Shown in pieces: positions 25,552 to 34,423 of a DNA stretch of 64,000 nt. The translations under genes and the position numbers were made by a program. Numbering within the stretch: position 1 is the first letter of the stretch; each line of letters starts with the position of its first letter. The stretch is from Stutzerimonas stutzeri (GTDB lineage: Bacteria > Pseudomonadota > Gammaproteobacteria > Pseudomonadales > Pseudomonadaceae): NCBI RefSeq assembly GCF_009789555.1, contig NZ_CP046902.1, positions 980,001-1,044,000 on the forward strand, read 5' to 3'. Below the pieces are notes generated by a model. That model made no database searches. It saw nothing but the letters and a program-made list of their open reading frames with translations, and was not told the origin of the DNA.

Positions 25552-26418
25552 GTGAACCTGCTGCAACACATCGCTCAATCGAGAAGTTCGCTGCGCAAGT
25601 CGGAGCTGAAAGTCGCCGACCATGTGCTCCTCGATCCAGCTGCCGTGATGCACAGCTCGATGGCCGATCTGGCCCATACGGTGGGTGTCAGCGAGCCGAC
25701 CATCGTGCGCTTCTGTCGTGCCATCGGCTGCCTGGGTTTTCAGGATCTGAAGCTGAAGCTCGCGCAGAGCCTCGCCGCCGGTGCCAGCTTTGGCCAGTTC
25801 GCCATCAGCGAAAACGATTCGATCACCGATTTCGCGCTGAAGATCTTCGATACCACGCTGCATACGTTGATGGACGTGCGCGAACGCCTCGATTCCGATG
25901 CGCTGGAGCGTGCCGTGGCGGCCATGGCCAAGGCGGAGCGGGTGGAGTTCTACGGTTTCGGGGCGTCCGGTGCCGTGGCGACCGATGCCCAGCACAAGTT
26001 CTTCCGCTTATTGCTCAGTGCGGCGGCCTATTCCGACCCGCACATGCAGGCGATGTCGGCGGTCACGCTCAAGCCTACCGACGTGGCGATCTGCATCTCG
26101 CAGTCGGGGCGTTCCAAGGACCTGCTGATCACTGCCAATGTGGTGCGCGAATCGGGCGCCACGCTGATCACGCTGTGCCCGAGCCAGACGCCATTGGCTG
26201 AGCTGGCCACGATCAACCTCGCCATCGACGTTCAGGAAGATACCGAAATCTATACGCCGCTCACGTCGCGCATCGCCCATCTGGTGGTCATCGACGTGCT
26301 GGCGATGGGGGTCGCCATGGCGCGCGGACCGAGCCTGGTGAATCACCTCAAGAGCGTCAAGCGCAGCCTGCGCAGCCTGCGCCTGTCGCCCAAGTCGGTG
26401 AAGCCTCACGACGAGTGA
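25552..26418 (+). CDS. hexR: HexR, RpiR-family repressor of glucose catabolism
   Basis: A 288-residue regulator with an N-terminal RpiR-type helix-turn-helix (LRKSELKVADHVLLDP, then SMADLAHTVGVSEPTIVRFCRAIG) and a SIS sugar-phosphate domain from about residue 125 (VEFYGFGASGAVATDAQHKF; ISQSGRSKDL). The start is GTG at MNLLQHIAQSRSSLRKSE, matching the family N terminus. It is divergent from zwf with the HexR palindrome about 90 bases before its start. The SIS domain should sense 2-keto-3-deoxy-6-phosphogluconate. Confidence 0.95.
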   Translation: MNLLQHIAQSRSSLRKSELKVADHVLLDPAAVMHSSMADLAHTVGVSEPTIVRFCRAIGCLGFQDLKLKLAQSLAAGASFGQFAISENDSITDFALKIFDTTLHTLMDVRERLDSDALERAVAAMAKAERVEFYGFGASGAVATDAQHKFFRLLLSAAAYSDPHMQAMSAVTLKPTDVAICISQSGRSKDLLITANVVRESGATLITLCPSQTPLAELATINLAIDVQEDTEIYTPLTSRIAHLVVIDVLAMGVAMARGPSLVNHLKSVKRSLRSLRLSPKSVKPHDE

Positions 26419-26546
26419 GTTGGCAGGCCCATCGCGCCGCCAACGACGTTGCGGTGATCGTCATCGCAACGTCATCAGCCTGACCTCATAACGTCACCGG
26501 CAGCTTCGATGCTGAGCCTCCCAGTACCTACTCTCGGGAGACCAGC

Positions 26547-26741
26547 ATGTCCCAGCACCGCGAAGCCTACGTCAACGTCGATGCCCGTGCCCGTCGCAAG
26601 CAGCAGGACGAGCGCCGCATGCATTTCCGCCGCGCCATCGAAAGCTATGACGAGCAGCGCCAGCTGCATGCGCAACTGATGGAGTTTCCGGACCTGATGA
26701 TGGTCAGCCCGTTGTTGCCGTCCTCGGCGGAGTGTCGCTGA
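26547..26741 (+). CDS. small unknown protein, 64 residues
   Basis: A short hydrophilic protein (MSQHREAYVNVDARARRKQQ...) rich in Arg, Gln and Glu in the first half and ending in MMVSPLLPSSAECR. The gene has a good SD (GGGAG, six bases before ATG) and the codon use of the neighbourhood, so it is probably real. No family recognised. It follows hexR by 130 bases; no partner is evident. Confidence 0.6.
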   Translation: MSQHREAYVNVDARARRKQQDERRMHFRRAIESYDEQRQLHAQLMEFPDLMMVSPLLPSSAECR

Positions 26742-26871
26742 CACGCTTTTAAGCGGCTCATGGCGCTTTCAGGATGCGCCGCGCTTGTCCGGTTTGCGCG
26801 AGGGCGGGCCGGCCAGTGAGCCGCGAACCTGTCAGACCACAGGGCTGGCGGCCCAGGCCATACGTCCTGGC

Positions 26872-27885
26872 TCAGGCAGGCTGCTCCAGCAACGCCATCA
26901 GATCGTGGTACAGCGCATCGGGTATGTCCACGCCGTCGCGCAGCGTCCGTTGCCGGGCCTCGTAACGGCGCTGTGACGGCAGTCTTGCGCCCTGGCCCTG
27001 AATGGATTCGAACATCGTCTCGGCGCGTGCGAGGTGCGCCTCGGCGGTGTCGCCGAGCAGACGCCTGGGATCGATCACGATGATCAGTTCGCCGCCGTAC
27101 GGCGCCGATCGGGTGCCCGCGTCGAAGGCCAGCGACTCGCTGCTGGTCATGTCGCCGATCAGCGGTCCGGCAAGCAGTTCGACCATGGCGGCCAGCGCAG
27201 AGCCTTTGTGGCCACCGAAAGTCAGCATGGCACCCTCGAGGACCTGCGCGGCGTCGGTGGTCGGCTTGCCGCTGGTATCGATGCCCCAGCCCTCGGGGAT
27301 TGGCTTACCTGCCCGGCGATGCAGTTCGATCTCGCCGCGTGCGACGGCGCTGGTGGCGAAATCGAATATGAAGGGCAGCTTGCCTGGGCGCGGCCAGCCA
27401 AAAGCGATCGGGTTGGTGCCGAATACCGGTTTGCTGCCACCGGCGGGGGCGACCCATGCATGGCTCGGCGTACAGGCCAGCGCAACCAGTCCGGCGGCGG
27501 TCAGGGTTTCCATCTCGGACCAGAGCGCCGAGAAGTGCACGCAATGGTTGATGGCCATCAACGCGATGCCTTGCCGTTGCGCCTTCTCCAGCAGCAGCGG
27601 CAGGCCCGCCTGGAACGGCACCTGGGCGAACCCGCCCCTTGCGTCCACGCGCACGATGGATGGCGCATGGTCGACGACCTCTGGCACGGCATCGGCAATC
27701 GCCTTGCCGGCTTTCAGCGTGGCGATGCAGCCCAGCAGACGGTAGATGCCATGGGACCTGCATTCGTCGCGCTCAGCCGCGACCATGCTCTCGGCGATCG
27801 CCACGACATAGGGCTCGGTGAATCCGTGCCGGCGCAGGATGCGGTGTGCAAGCGCGCGTACTTCGTCCAGTGTCATGCGGGCCAT
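26872..27885 (-). CDS. Ldh-family oxidoreductase, probable pyrroline-2-carboxylate / piperideine-2-carboxylate reductase
   Basis: A 337-residue NAD(P)H enzyme of the malate/L-lactate dehydrogenase (Ldh2) family: CRSHGIYRLL, NHCVHFSALWSEM (catalytic His region), GTNPIAFGWPRP, FDFATSAVARGE and FGGHKGSALAAMVELLAG. In the hydroxyproline setting such enzymes (DpkA/LhpD-like) reduce delta-1-pyrroline-2-carboxylate, the product of 3-hydroxyproline dehydratases, to L-proline. It closes the lhpC-TRAP-Ldh transcription unit, about 36 bases after the TRAP large subunit. Substrate is inferred from the neighbours. Confidence 0.88.
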   Translation of the reverse strand: MARMTLDEVRALAHRILRRHGFTEPYVVAIAESMVAAERDECRSHGIYRLLGCIATLKAGKAIADAVPEVVDHAPSIVRVDARGGFAQVPFQAGLPLLLEKAQRQGIALMAINHCVHFSALWSEMETLTAAGLVALACTPSHAWVAPAGGSKPVFGTNPIAFGWPRPGKLPFIFDFATSAVARGEIELHRRAGKPIPEGWGIDTSGKPTTDAAQVLEGAMLTFGGHKGSALAAMVELLAGPLIGDMTSSESLAFDAGTRSAPYGGELIIVIDPRRLLGDTAEAHLARAETMFESIQGQGARLPSQRRYEARQRTLRDGVDIPDALYHDLMALLEQPA

Positions 27886-27921
27886 GGGTTTCTCCTTTGT
27901 GAATCCGAAAGGGTGGGCGGT

Positions 27922-29232
27922 TCAAAACAGTTGGCGCGGCAGCCAGGTGGCGATACCCGGTACCCCCAGGATGATCAGGAACAGCAGCAGCTGGATGGCG
28001 ATGAACGGCACGACACCCTTGTACATGTGACCGTAGCTCATGTCCGGCGGCGCAATCGAGCGCAGGTAGAAGATCGACGGCGCCAGGGGCGGCGTCAGGT
28101 AAGCGGTCTGGACCACGACCATGAACATCACTGCGAACCAGATCGGATCGATGCCAGCCATCTTCACCAGGGGCATGAAGATCGGTACGAAGATCAGCAC
28201 AATGGAGATCCAGTCCAGCACCATGCCGGCGATCAGCACGATGCCCATCAGCGCCAGGATCAGCGCATAGGGGCTCAGGTCCATTTCGCCCATGAAATCG
28301 GCCAGCATCCAGCCACCGCCGCTGGCAGCGAAAATCGCGGTGAACATGGTGCCGCCCGTGACGATGAGCATGATCATGGCGGTGATGGTGATGGTGGAAA
28401 CCAGCGCCTCGATCAGCCGGGCGAGGGTCAGCTCGCGAAAGCACAGCGCCAGCACCGCCGCGCCGAACGCGCCGACCGCCGCCGACTCGGTGGGTGAGGC
28501 GATGCCCGCGAGCATCGAGCCGAGCACGGCGAAGATGAGCAGGAACGGCGGTATCAGCGCTTTGAGCGTGACCTTCAGTTTTTCCCCCAGCGGCGTGGCT
28601 TGCAGGGTCGGCACGGCGGGTGCCAGCGCGGGGGTCATCCAGCAGCGCACCGCGATGTAGACCATGAACATCACCAGCATCAGCACACCGGGGATCAATG
28701 TCGCGGCGAACAGTTGGCCAATCGACAGCTGGGCCATCGAGGCGTAGACCACGACGATCACCGAGGGCGGAATGATCGTGCCCAGCGATCCGCCCGCGCA
28801 GATGGTGCCGGCAATCAGGGAGCGGTCGTAGTGGTATTTGCTCATCGCCGGGATGGCCATCATGCCGACGACGATTTCGACCGCGCCAACGATACCCGAG
28901 CTGGCGGCGAAGATGCCGCACATCAGCATGGTCGACATCGCCAGCCCGCCGGAGAACCCGCCGAGCCAGAGCTGCAGCGCTTCGTACAGCCGCCGGGCCA
29001 GGCCGCTTCGCTCGAGAATCGCACCCATCAGGACGAACAGGGGAATCGCCGAGAGCGAGAAGTTGGTGGAGGCCTGCAGCAGCGAGCCGAACATCTGCTG
29101 GAAAATGTTCTCACCGAACAGCAGCAGGCCGAACAGTGCCGAGACCGTAATCAGCGAAAAGGAAACCGGTATCCCGACGAATATGAAGACGAACAGCAGC
29201 GCGAACATCAACAGCGGCACGTAATCCATCAT
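27922..29232 (-). CDS. TRAP transporter large membrane subunit (DctM type)
   Basis: A 436-residue inner-membrane protein with about twelve hydrophobic segments and the DctM signatures FVGIPVSFSL, SAIPLFVLMGAILERSG and SLGTIIPPSVIVVVYASMAQ. The start is an ATG overlapping the stop of the small subunit; an apparent longer frame upstream is only the shadow of that gene. With the DctQ and DctP proteins encoded just before it, it would import a carboxylate or amino-acid-like substrate driven by the sodium gradient. Context points to hydroxyproline or a related imino acid. Confidence 0.93.
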   Translation of the reverse strand: MMDYVPLLMFALLFVFIFVGIPVSFSLITVSALFGLLLFGENIFQQMFGSLLQASTNFSLSAIPLFVLMGAILERSGLARRLYEALQLWLGGFSGGLAMSTMLMCGIFAASSGIVGAVEIVVGMMAIPAMSKYHYDRSLIAGTICAGGSLGTIIPPSVIVVVYASMAQLSIGQLFAATLIPGVLMLVMFMVYIAVRCWMTPALAPAVPTLQATPLGEKLKVTLKALIPPFLLIFAVLGSMLAGIASPTESAAVGAFGAAVLALCFRELTLARLIEALVSTITITAMIMLIVTGGTMFTAIFAASGGGWMLADFMGEMDLSPYALILALMGIVLIAGMVLDWISIVLIFVPIFMPLVKMAGIDPIWFAVMFMVVVQTAYLTPPLAPSIFYLRSIAPPDMSYGHMYKGVVPFIAIQLLLFLIILGVPGIATWLPRQLF

Positions 29233-29738
29233 TCGGGCAATCCCCCGCTGGGCTGCTTCTGGCCGGTGAAATAGCGGTACGCATCGACCAGCACCTGCAA
29301 CGTCAACGCGGCCAACCCGATGGCCAGCGCGCTGTAGAAGGGCCATATCAGGGGAGCCCAGGGACTGACGTGTTCCACCTCCGCCGTGACCAGGGCGTGC
29401 CAGGTACGTTTGCCCGCCGTCCAGGTGAGCGCGCCGAGAATCGGTGCGAACAGCAGCAGGTAGAAGGCGCCGTTGATCCACCGCTGGACGGCCGGCCTGA
29501 GCCGTGCGGCGAGAAAATCGATGCGCACGTGAGCGTCGATTTTCAGCGCGTAGGCACAGCCGAGCATGAACATGGCGCCGTTGAGCATGTAGGAGATGTC
29601 AAAGGCCCACAGCGTCGGTGCGTTCAGCACGTAGCGCGAAAACACCTCGAACATCATCGCCAGGACCAGCAATGCAGCCATCGCGCATGCCACCCAGAGC
29701 AGGGCGGTGGCCGGCCAGTCGAAACAGGTACGCTTCAT
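29229..29738 (-). CDS. TRAP transporter small membrane subunit (DctQ type)
   Basis: A 169-residue protein with four membrane segments and the DctQ pattern EVFSRYVLNAPTLWAFDISYMLNGAMFMLGCAYALK...HVRIDF. It partners the DctM subunit, whose start overlaps its stop, and follows the binding-protein gene by about 44 bases. Confidence 0.9.
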   Translation of the reverse strand: MKRTCFDWPATALLWVACAMAALLVLAMMFEVFSRYVLNAPTLWAFDISYMLNGAMFMLGCAYALKIDAHVRIDFLAARLRPAVQRWINGAFYLLLFAPILGALTWTAGKRTWHALVTAEVEHVSPWAPLIWPFYSALAIGLAALTLQVLVDAYRYFTGQKQPSGGLPE

Positions 29739-29782
29739 CGAACCTCCAGGTCGGCCACCACGAGGATGGCCGACGGCGTTGC

Positions 29783-30832
29783 TCAGTGGCGGTACAGGTA
29801 GGACGAATTGTCAGACCAGCGCTGCATGTAGTCCTGATAGTCCTTGAGGATCGCCTTGGCGTCGGTCTTGCCAGGCGCACGCGCCTCGATCTGCGAGGTG
29901 ACCAGCGCGTTACCGCGGCTGGCCAGGTCTTCGATTGCCGTCGCATCCAGCCGGAGGATTTCGATACCCGCGTCCTTGTAGGTCTGCATGGCTTTCATGT
30001 CGGCATCGAGAAAATGGAAATAGCTTTGCAGGGTGGTCAGTTTGGCCGCGGCTTCGAGCTTTTCCTGGATGTCCTTGTCCAGCGCGTCCCAGCTCTCGCG
30101 GGTCATGAAGAACTCCCAGACGAACGATGGCTGGTGCACGCCGGGCGTGAGGATGTAGGGCGCAACTTCATGGAAGCCCTCGGTGAGGTTCGCGCCCGGC
30201 GTGGCCCACTCCACCGCATCCACACCCTTGCGTTGCAGCAGCGTATAGATTTCGCCCGGGGGAACCACCGTCGGCGAGGCACCGACTTGCTTGACCACTT
30301 CAGCCCAGGCCCCCGCGGTGCGGTACTTGACCCCTTTGAAGTCTTCCAGCTTCTCGATCTTCCGGTTTGCGTGAGCGAGGATTTCGGTACTGCCAACGCC
30401 TACCACCATCGAATGCAGGCCCATTTCCTGCTCGCGGAATTGCTGCAGGTATTTCAGGCCGTTGCCCTCGTACAGCCACGCGAGGGTCTCTTCGCCCGAC
30501 ATGCCGCCGGGGTAACTGGCAAAGACGTTGTTGAGCGGGTCCTGATTGACCAGATAGGTCGAGGTGGAGTGACCGGCCTTGAGTACGCCGTTCTGTACGG
30601 ACTCGAAGACTTGCAGCGCGGGAACGATCACGCCCGCGCCCACCGGTCGGATCTTCACTTCGCCATCGGTCAGCAGGTCGGCGTTGCTGGCGAAACGGAC
30701 CAGGAAGTTCTCGAAGAAGAAGCTGCCTTCGGGAACCGAGGTCGGCACGGTGTAGGTCTGGGCTGCCTGGCTGCTGGCGCACACCAGGGCCAGGCCCAGC
30801 GTGACGAGCAGCTTGTTTTTGTTGATGCGCAT
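29783..30832 (-). CDS. TRAP transporter substrate-binding protein (DctP type)
   Basis: A 349-residue periplasmic protein with a signal peptide (MRINKNKLLVTLGLALVCASSQA). Family features: ADLLTDGEVKIRPVGAGVIVPALQVFESVQNG near the N-terminal lobe, FKGVKYRTAGAWAEV and LQRKGVDAVEWATPGANL. It belongs to the same TRAP group as the orphan binding protein near 9 kb but is clearly a different protein. The start is the ATG of the signal peptide with an AGAGG-type SD; the open frame further upstream is not coding. It lies 110 bases after lhpC, probably in one transcript. Confidence 0.92.
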   Translation of the reverse strand: MRINKNKLLVTLGLALVCASSQAAQTYTVPTSVPEGSFFFENFLVRFASNADLLTDGEVKIRPVGAGVIVPALQVFESVQNGVLKAGHSTSTYLVNQDPLNNVFASYPGGMSGEETLAWLYEGNGLKYLQQFREQEMGLHSMVVGVGSTEILAHANRKIEKLEDFKGVKYRTAGAWAEVVKQVGASPTVVPPGEIYTLLQRKGVDAVEWATPGANLTEGFHEVAPYILTPGVHQPSFVWEFFMTRESWDALDKDIQEKLEAAAKLTTLQSYFHFLDADMKAMQTYKDAGIEILRLDATAIEDLASRGNALVTSQIEARAPGKTDAKAILKDYQDYMQRWSDNSSYLYRH

Positions 30833-30942
30833 GGTGCACCTCTCATGTCGATGAAGCGCCCTCCGATGAGGGACGCGGTCAGGCTGAACCGGATGGTTTC
30901 GAATGCCGGACCTGGCCGTCACGCGGCCTGGTCCGGTCGGCG

Positions 30943-31860
30943 TCAGAGCCCCACATCGGGCAATTGCGGTCGGTTGGCCATCGCCTTGGCCATGATCTGT
31001 TCGACGAATGCCCGGTCGGCGTCTGGCAAGGCCAGGCGCGGCGGGCGAGTCAAGGCGCTGCCACGACCCGCGATGGCTTCGCAGAGCTTGATGCACTGCA
31101 CCAGGTCAGGCCGTGCATCGAGGTGCAGGATCGGCATCAGCCATTCGTAGATCGGCATGGCCTCGGCGAAGCGCCCTGCCTTGGCCAGTCGGAAGATGGT
31201 CTCGCCTTCCTTCGGGAACACGTTGGACATGCCCGATACCCAGCCCTCTGCGCCGACCGCGATGCTCTCAAGGACGACGTCGTCGAGGCCGGCGAACAGC
31301 ACGAAGCGGTCGCCCACTTCGTTGCGCACGTCGATGAAACGGCGCGTGTCGCCGGAGGAATCCTTGAAGCAGACGACGTTGTCGCAGTCGGCCAGCGAGA
31401 TCAGGATGTCGGGCGTGACGTCGTTCTTGTAGATCGGTGGGTTGTTGTAGACCATCAGCGGCACGTCGGCATGCCGGGCCACATAGCGATAGTGCTCGGC
31501 GGTCTCGAATGGCTTGGAGCCGTACACCAGCGCCGGCATCAGCATCACCCCGTCGACGCCGGCCTTCTTCACCGCGTTGGCGACTTTCGCTGCCTGCACG
31601 CTGGTGAATTCGGCGACCCCGCAGATCACCGGCACGCGCCCTCCGGAGGCGTCCACCGCAACTTCGGTGACGGCAATCTTCTCTTCGGCGCTCAGCGACG
31701 TGTTTTCGCCAACGGAACCGCACACCACCAGCCCCGACACGCCATCGCGAATGACGTTGGAGATGACCTTGTGGGTTTCCTGCAGGTTGATCGAGAAGTC
31801 CTCGTTGAATTGCGTGGTGACGGCGGGGAACACACCGCTCCAATTGACTCGTTTGCTCAT
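30943..31860 (-). CDS. lhpC: DHDPS-family deaminase, probable 1-pyrroline-4-hydroxy-2-carboxylate deaminase
   Basis: A 305-residue aldolase of the dihydrodipicolinate synthase family with Schiff-base Lys K166 in VVCFKDSSGD, a Tyr in VYNNPPIY (residue 138) and the pyruvate-binding-like GSVGENTSLS. In hydroxyproline catabolism this enzyme converts 1-pyrroline-4-hydroxy-2-carboxylate to 2-ketoglutarate semialdehyde and ammonia; the P. aeruginosa orthologue sits beside the same proline-racemase-like gene. It is the first gene of its unit: a 142-base gap with a CGTATACG palindrome precedes it. Confidence 0.85.
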   Translation of the reverse strand: MSKRVNWSGVFPAVTTQFNEDFSINLQETHKVISNVIRDGVSGLVVCGSVGENTSLSAEEKIAVTEVAVDASGGRVPVICGVAEFTSVQAAKVANAVKKAGVDGVMLMPALVYGSKPFETAEHYRYVARHADVPLMVYNNPPIYKNDVTPDILISLADCDNVVCFKDSSGDTRRFIDVRNEVGDRFVLFAGLDDVVLESIAVGAEGWVSGMSNVFPKEGETIFRLAKAGRFAEAMPIYEWLMPILHLDARPDLVQCIKLCEAIAGRGSALTRPPRLALPDADRAFVEQIMAKAMANRPQLPDVGL

Positions 31861-31882
31861 GGATGCCTCCGCTAAGGTATTT

Positions 31883-31890
31883 CGTATACG
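31883..31890. promoter_or_regulatory. candidate GntR operator (CGTATACG) upstream of lhpC
   Basis: The palindrome sits in TTTCGTATACGTT, 23 bases before the lhpC start. The same extended core TTTCGTATACGTT lies before the ABC binding-protein gene, and a related one before the GntR gene. FadR-subfamily GntR regulators commonly bind short palindromes of this kind. Confidence 0.55.
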
Positions 31891-32002
31891 TTCCGTTTGG
31901 GCGGTCCTCGCCCGGGGTGGTCCTGGTTAGGTTGCTGCGAATCCGGCCGTGGCTTGGCCGCGTTGCGTGTCGCCGCCAGCTTGTGGCGGGCGGCGGGTTG
32001 AG

Positions 32003-33040
32003 TCAGATCTCCACGTGCTCGGGCCAGGTATCGGAAAGCCGGTAGCCTTCCGGCCAGGGGTCACTGGGGTCCAGCAGGTGTTGGTGAGTACCGGTGATCC
32101 AGGCCCGCCCTGACAGGCAGGGAACAATCGCAGGTCGTCCGGCGAGCTCGACCAGGCGGTCGATCCGGCAATCGAATTGCGAGCCGATGATCGAGCGGCC
32201 GATGAACCTTTCGCCGACTGCCAGCTGCCCCTTGGCATGCAACACCGCCATGCGCGCCGAACACCCTGTGCCGCAAGGCGAACGGTCAATCTTGCCGGGG
32301 CGGATCACTACCGCGTTGGCTGCTGTCGCGATGCCGTCGATGCGTTCGACCGGCGCGGCGATCTGGCAAAAGGAGAGGTGCGACCAATCCGGATTGGTTG
32401 GGTGGACGAAGCCCAGTTGCTGATTGGCCGCCTGGGTGATTTTCAAGCCGGTGGCCACCAGATCGGCGGCTTCATCGGCGCGCAGGGAAAAGCCCAGGCG
32501 CCTGGCGTCGACGATGACGAAACTGTCGCCGCCGTAGGCGGTGTCGACCTGCAGCGAGCCCAGCCCTGGAACCTCGATCCAGGCGTCGAGCCTGGCGGCA
32601 AAGGACGGCACGTTGGTGACCTCGACCCGCTCGACCTTGCCGTCCCGGCACTGCGCGACCGCTTCGATCAGGCCACCCGGTGCCTCGAGTACCAGGCGGG
32701 TGTGCGGCTCGGTCATCGGCAGGATGCCGCTGTCGAGCAGCACGGTCGCAACGCACAGCGAATTGGAGCCTGACATCGGCGGCGTGTCGGCGGGCTCCAT
32801 GATGATCCAGCCCATCTGCGCGCGCGGGTCCTTGGCCGGAACCAGCAGGTTCACATGACGGAACACCCCGCCACGCGGTTCGTTGAGCATGAAGTTGCGA
32901 AGGGTTTCGTCGCGCGCGATCCAGCGCGATTGTGCCCACAACGTATCGCCGGGTGGCGGGACGACACCCCCAACGATGACGTCGCCGACCTCGCCCTCGG
33001 CGTGGCAACTGACCGCATGGATGACTTTGCTCGATCGCAT
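32003..33040 (-). CDS. proline racemase-family protein with Ser/Cys pair, probable trans-3-hydroxy-L-proline dehydratase or epimerase
   Basis: A 345-residue member of the proline racemase superfamily. The two catalytic positions are Ser90 in PPMSGSNSLC and Cys256 in DRSPCGTGCSA, not Cys/Cys as in the epimerase further along the cluster, nor Cys/Thr as in classical trans-3-hydroxyproline dehydratases. It resembles the P. aeruginosa protein linked to hydroxyproline use. Dehydration of trans-3-hydroxyproline to pyrroline-2-carboxylate fits the presence of the Ldh-type reductase, but epimerase activity cannot be excluded. It follows the ABC ATPase gene after nine bases. Confidence 0.85.
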   Translation of the reverse strand: MRSSKVIHAVSCHAEGEVGDVIVGGVVPPPGDTLWAQSRWIARDETLRNFMLNEPRGGVFRHVNLLVPAKDPRAQMGWIIMEPADTPPMSGSNSLCVATVLLDSGILPMTEPHTRLVLEAPGGLIEAVAQCRDGKVERVEVTNVPSFAARLDAWIEVPGLGSLQVDTAYGGDSFVIVDARRLGFSLRADEAADLVATGLKITQAANQQLGFVHPTNPDWSHLSFCQIAAPVERIDGIATAANAVVIRPGKIDRSPCGTGCSARMAVLHAKGQLAVGERFIGRSIIGSQFDCRIDRLVELAGRPAIVPCLSGRAWITGTHQHLLDPSDPWPEGYRLSDTWPEHVEI

Positions 33041-33049
33041 CGCTGGTCC

Positions 33050-33772
33050 CTAGATCACGGATTTGAGGAACGCCGCGGTTTCCGGCTTCTGTGGGTTGCT
33101 GATCACCTGGTCGGGCGGGCCGATCTCGTGCACCAGGCCGTCGCGGAAGAACGCGACACGGTCGGACACCTCGCGGGCGAAGCCCATCTCATGGGTCACC
33201 AGCACCATGGTCATGCCGTCTTCGGCCAGCAGGCGCATGGTGTCGAGCACTTCGCCCACCAGTTGCGGGTCCAGAGCGGAAGTGGCCTCGTCGAACAGCA
33301 TGTAATCCGGCGACATGGCCAGTGCCCTGGCGATCGCCATACGCTGCTGCTGGCCGCCGGACAGTTTGCTGGGGAAGACCTTGAGCTTCTCTGCCAGGCC
33401 GACGTGGGTCAGTTGCTTTACCGCCAGCTCCTCGGCCTGCTCACGGCTCTTGCCCAGTACCTTGCGTGGAGCCAGCATCACGTTCTCCAGCACCGTCAGG
33501 TGCGGAAAGGCGTTCCATTGCTGGAAGACGATGCCGATCTTGCGCCGCAGCTTGTTCAGGTCGGTGCCCCTGGCGTGCACCTCGGTGCCGTCGACCCGGA
33601 TCGAGCCACGCTGGATGGATTCCAGCCCGTTGATGCACATCAACAGGGTTGATTTACCCGAGCCCGAGCCGCCGATGATCGACACCACCTCGCCCTTGTT
33701 GACCGTCAGGTCGACGCCCTTGATCACCTCGAGTTCGCCGAAGGATTTATGCACCTTGTCGATCTGAATCAT
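33050..33772 (-). CDS. polar amino acid ABC transporter ATP-binding protein
   Basis: A 240-residue ATPase of the GlnQ/HisP type: Walker A GGSGSGKST at about 34-42, Q-loop in VFQQWNAFPHLTV, signature LSGGQQQR, Walker B YMLFDEATSALDP and switch His in VTHEMGFA. The start overlaps the preceding permease stop (ATGA). With two permeases and a periplasmic binding protein in the same run it forms a complete importer, most likely for hydroxyproline isomers. Confidence 0.94.
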   Translation of the reverse strand: MIQIDKVHKSFGELEVIKGVDLTVNKGEVVSIIGGSGSGKSTLLMCINGLESIQRGSIRVDGTEVHARGTDLNKLRRKIGIVFQQWNAFPHLTVLENVMLAPRKVLGKSREQAEELAVKQLTHVGLAEKLKVFPSKLSGGQQQRMAIARALAMSPDYMLFDEATSALDPQLVGEVLDTMRLLAEDGMTMVLVTHEMGFAREVSDRVAFFRDGLVHEIGPPDQVISNPQKPETAAFLKSVI

Positions 33773-34413
33773 TGCTGCCACCTTTTTTCCAGCCGGGCGC
33801 CCAGGCGGGCCACCACCAGGCTCATGACGTAGTAGATGAGCCCCGCGATGCAGAGCACCAACAGCGGCTCCTGGATCCGCGTGACGATGGTCTGCGAGGC
33901 GCGCAGCAATTCGATGATGCCGATCCACATCACCAGGGCCGTGTCCTTCATGACCGACAGCACCAGGTTGACCCAGCCCGGAAAGGCTACCCGGGTCGCC
34001 ACCGGCAGGACGATGTAGCGCAGGTCCTGCCAGTAGCTGAGGCCCAGCGAACGGCTGGCCAGACGCAAGCTGCCCGGTACCGCCAATACCCCGCTGCGCA
34101 CGACTTCAGTGAAGAACGCCGCGGCGTAGACGCCAAGCACGACGCAGCCGACGGTAAAGGCGCTCCAGTCCAGCCCGACGATGCTCTTCAAGGCATTGAA
34201 CAGGACGAACTGGATCAGCAGGGGCACGCTGCGAAAGATGTCCAGGAACCAGGCCAGCGGCAGGCTTGCCCGTGGAAACAGGGCGCGGATCAGGCCGAAG
34301 ACGGTGCCGGCAACGGTGCCCAGCAGCATCGCCCAGAACGTCAGCATCAAGGTGACACCGGCACCTTTGAGCAAAAACAGCAGATCGGTCGCGGTCAGGC
34401 TGGTTGAAAACAT
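33769..34413 (-). CDS. polar amino acid ABC transporter permease 1
   Basis: A 214-residue membrane protein of the HisM/GlnP type with about five helices (GAGVTLMLTFWAMLLGTVAG; DIFRSVPLLIQFVLF, the family EAA-adjacent RSVPLL). The EAA-like loop SLRLASRSLGLSYWQDLRYIVLP contacts the ATPase. It follows permease 2 after ten bases. Confidence 0.92.
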   Translation of the reverse strand: MFSTSLTATDLLFLLKGAGVTLMLTFWAMLLGTVAGTVFGLIRALFPRASLPLAWFLDIFRSVPLLIQFVLFNALKSIVGLDWSAFTVGCVVLGVYAAAFFTEVVRSGVLAVPGSLRLASRSLGLSYWQDLRYIVLPVATRVAFPGWVNLVLSVMKDTALVMWIGIIELLRASQTIVTRIQEPLLVLCIAGLIYYVMSLVVARLGARLEKRWQQ

Positions 34414-34423
34414 GCACGACTCC

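Noticed and set aside
27034..29274. Plus-strand frames rich in His, Gln and Arg opposite the Ldh and TRAP genes
   Set aside because: Low-complexity antisense translations of membrane-protein genes; no SD and no family match.
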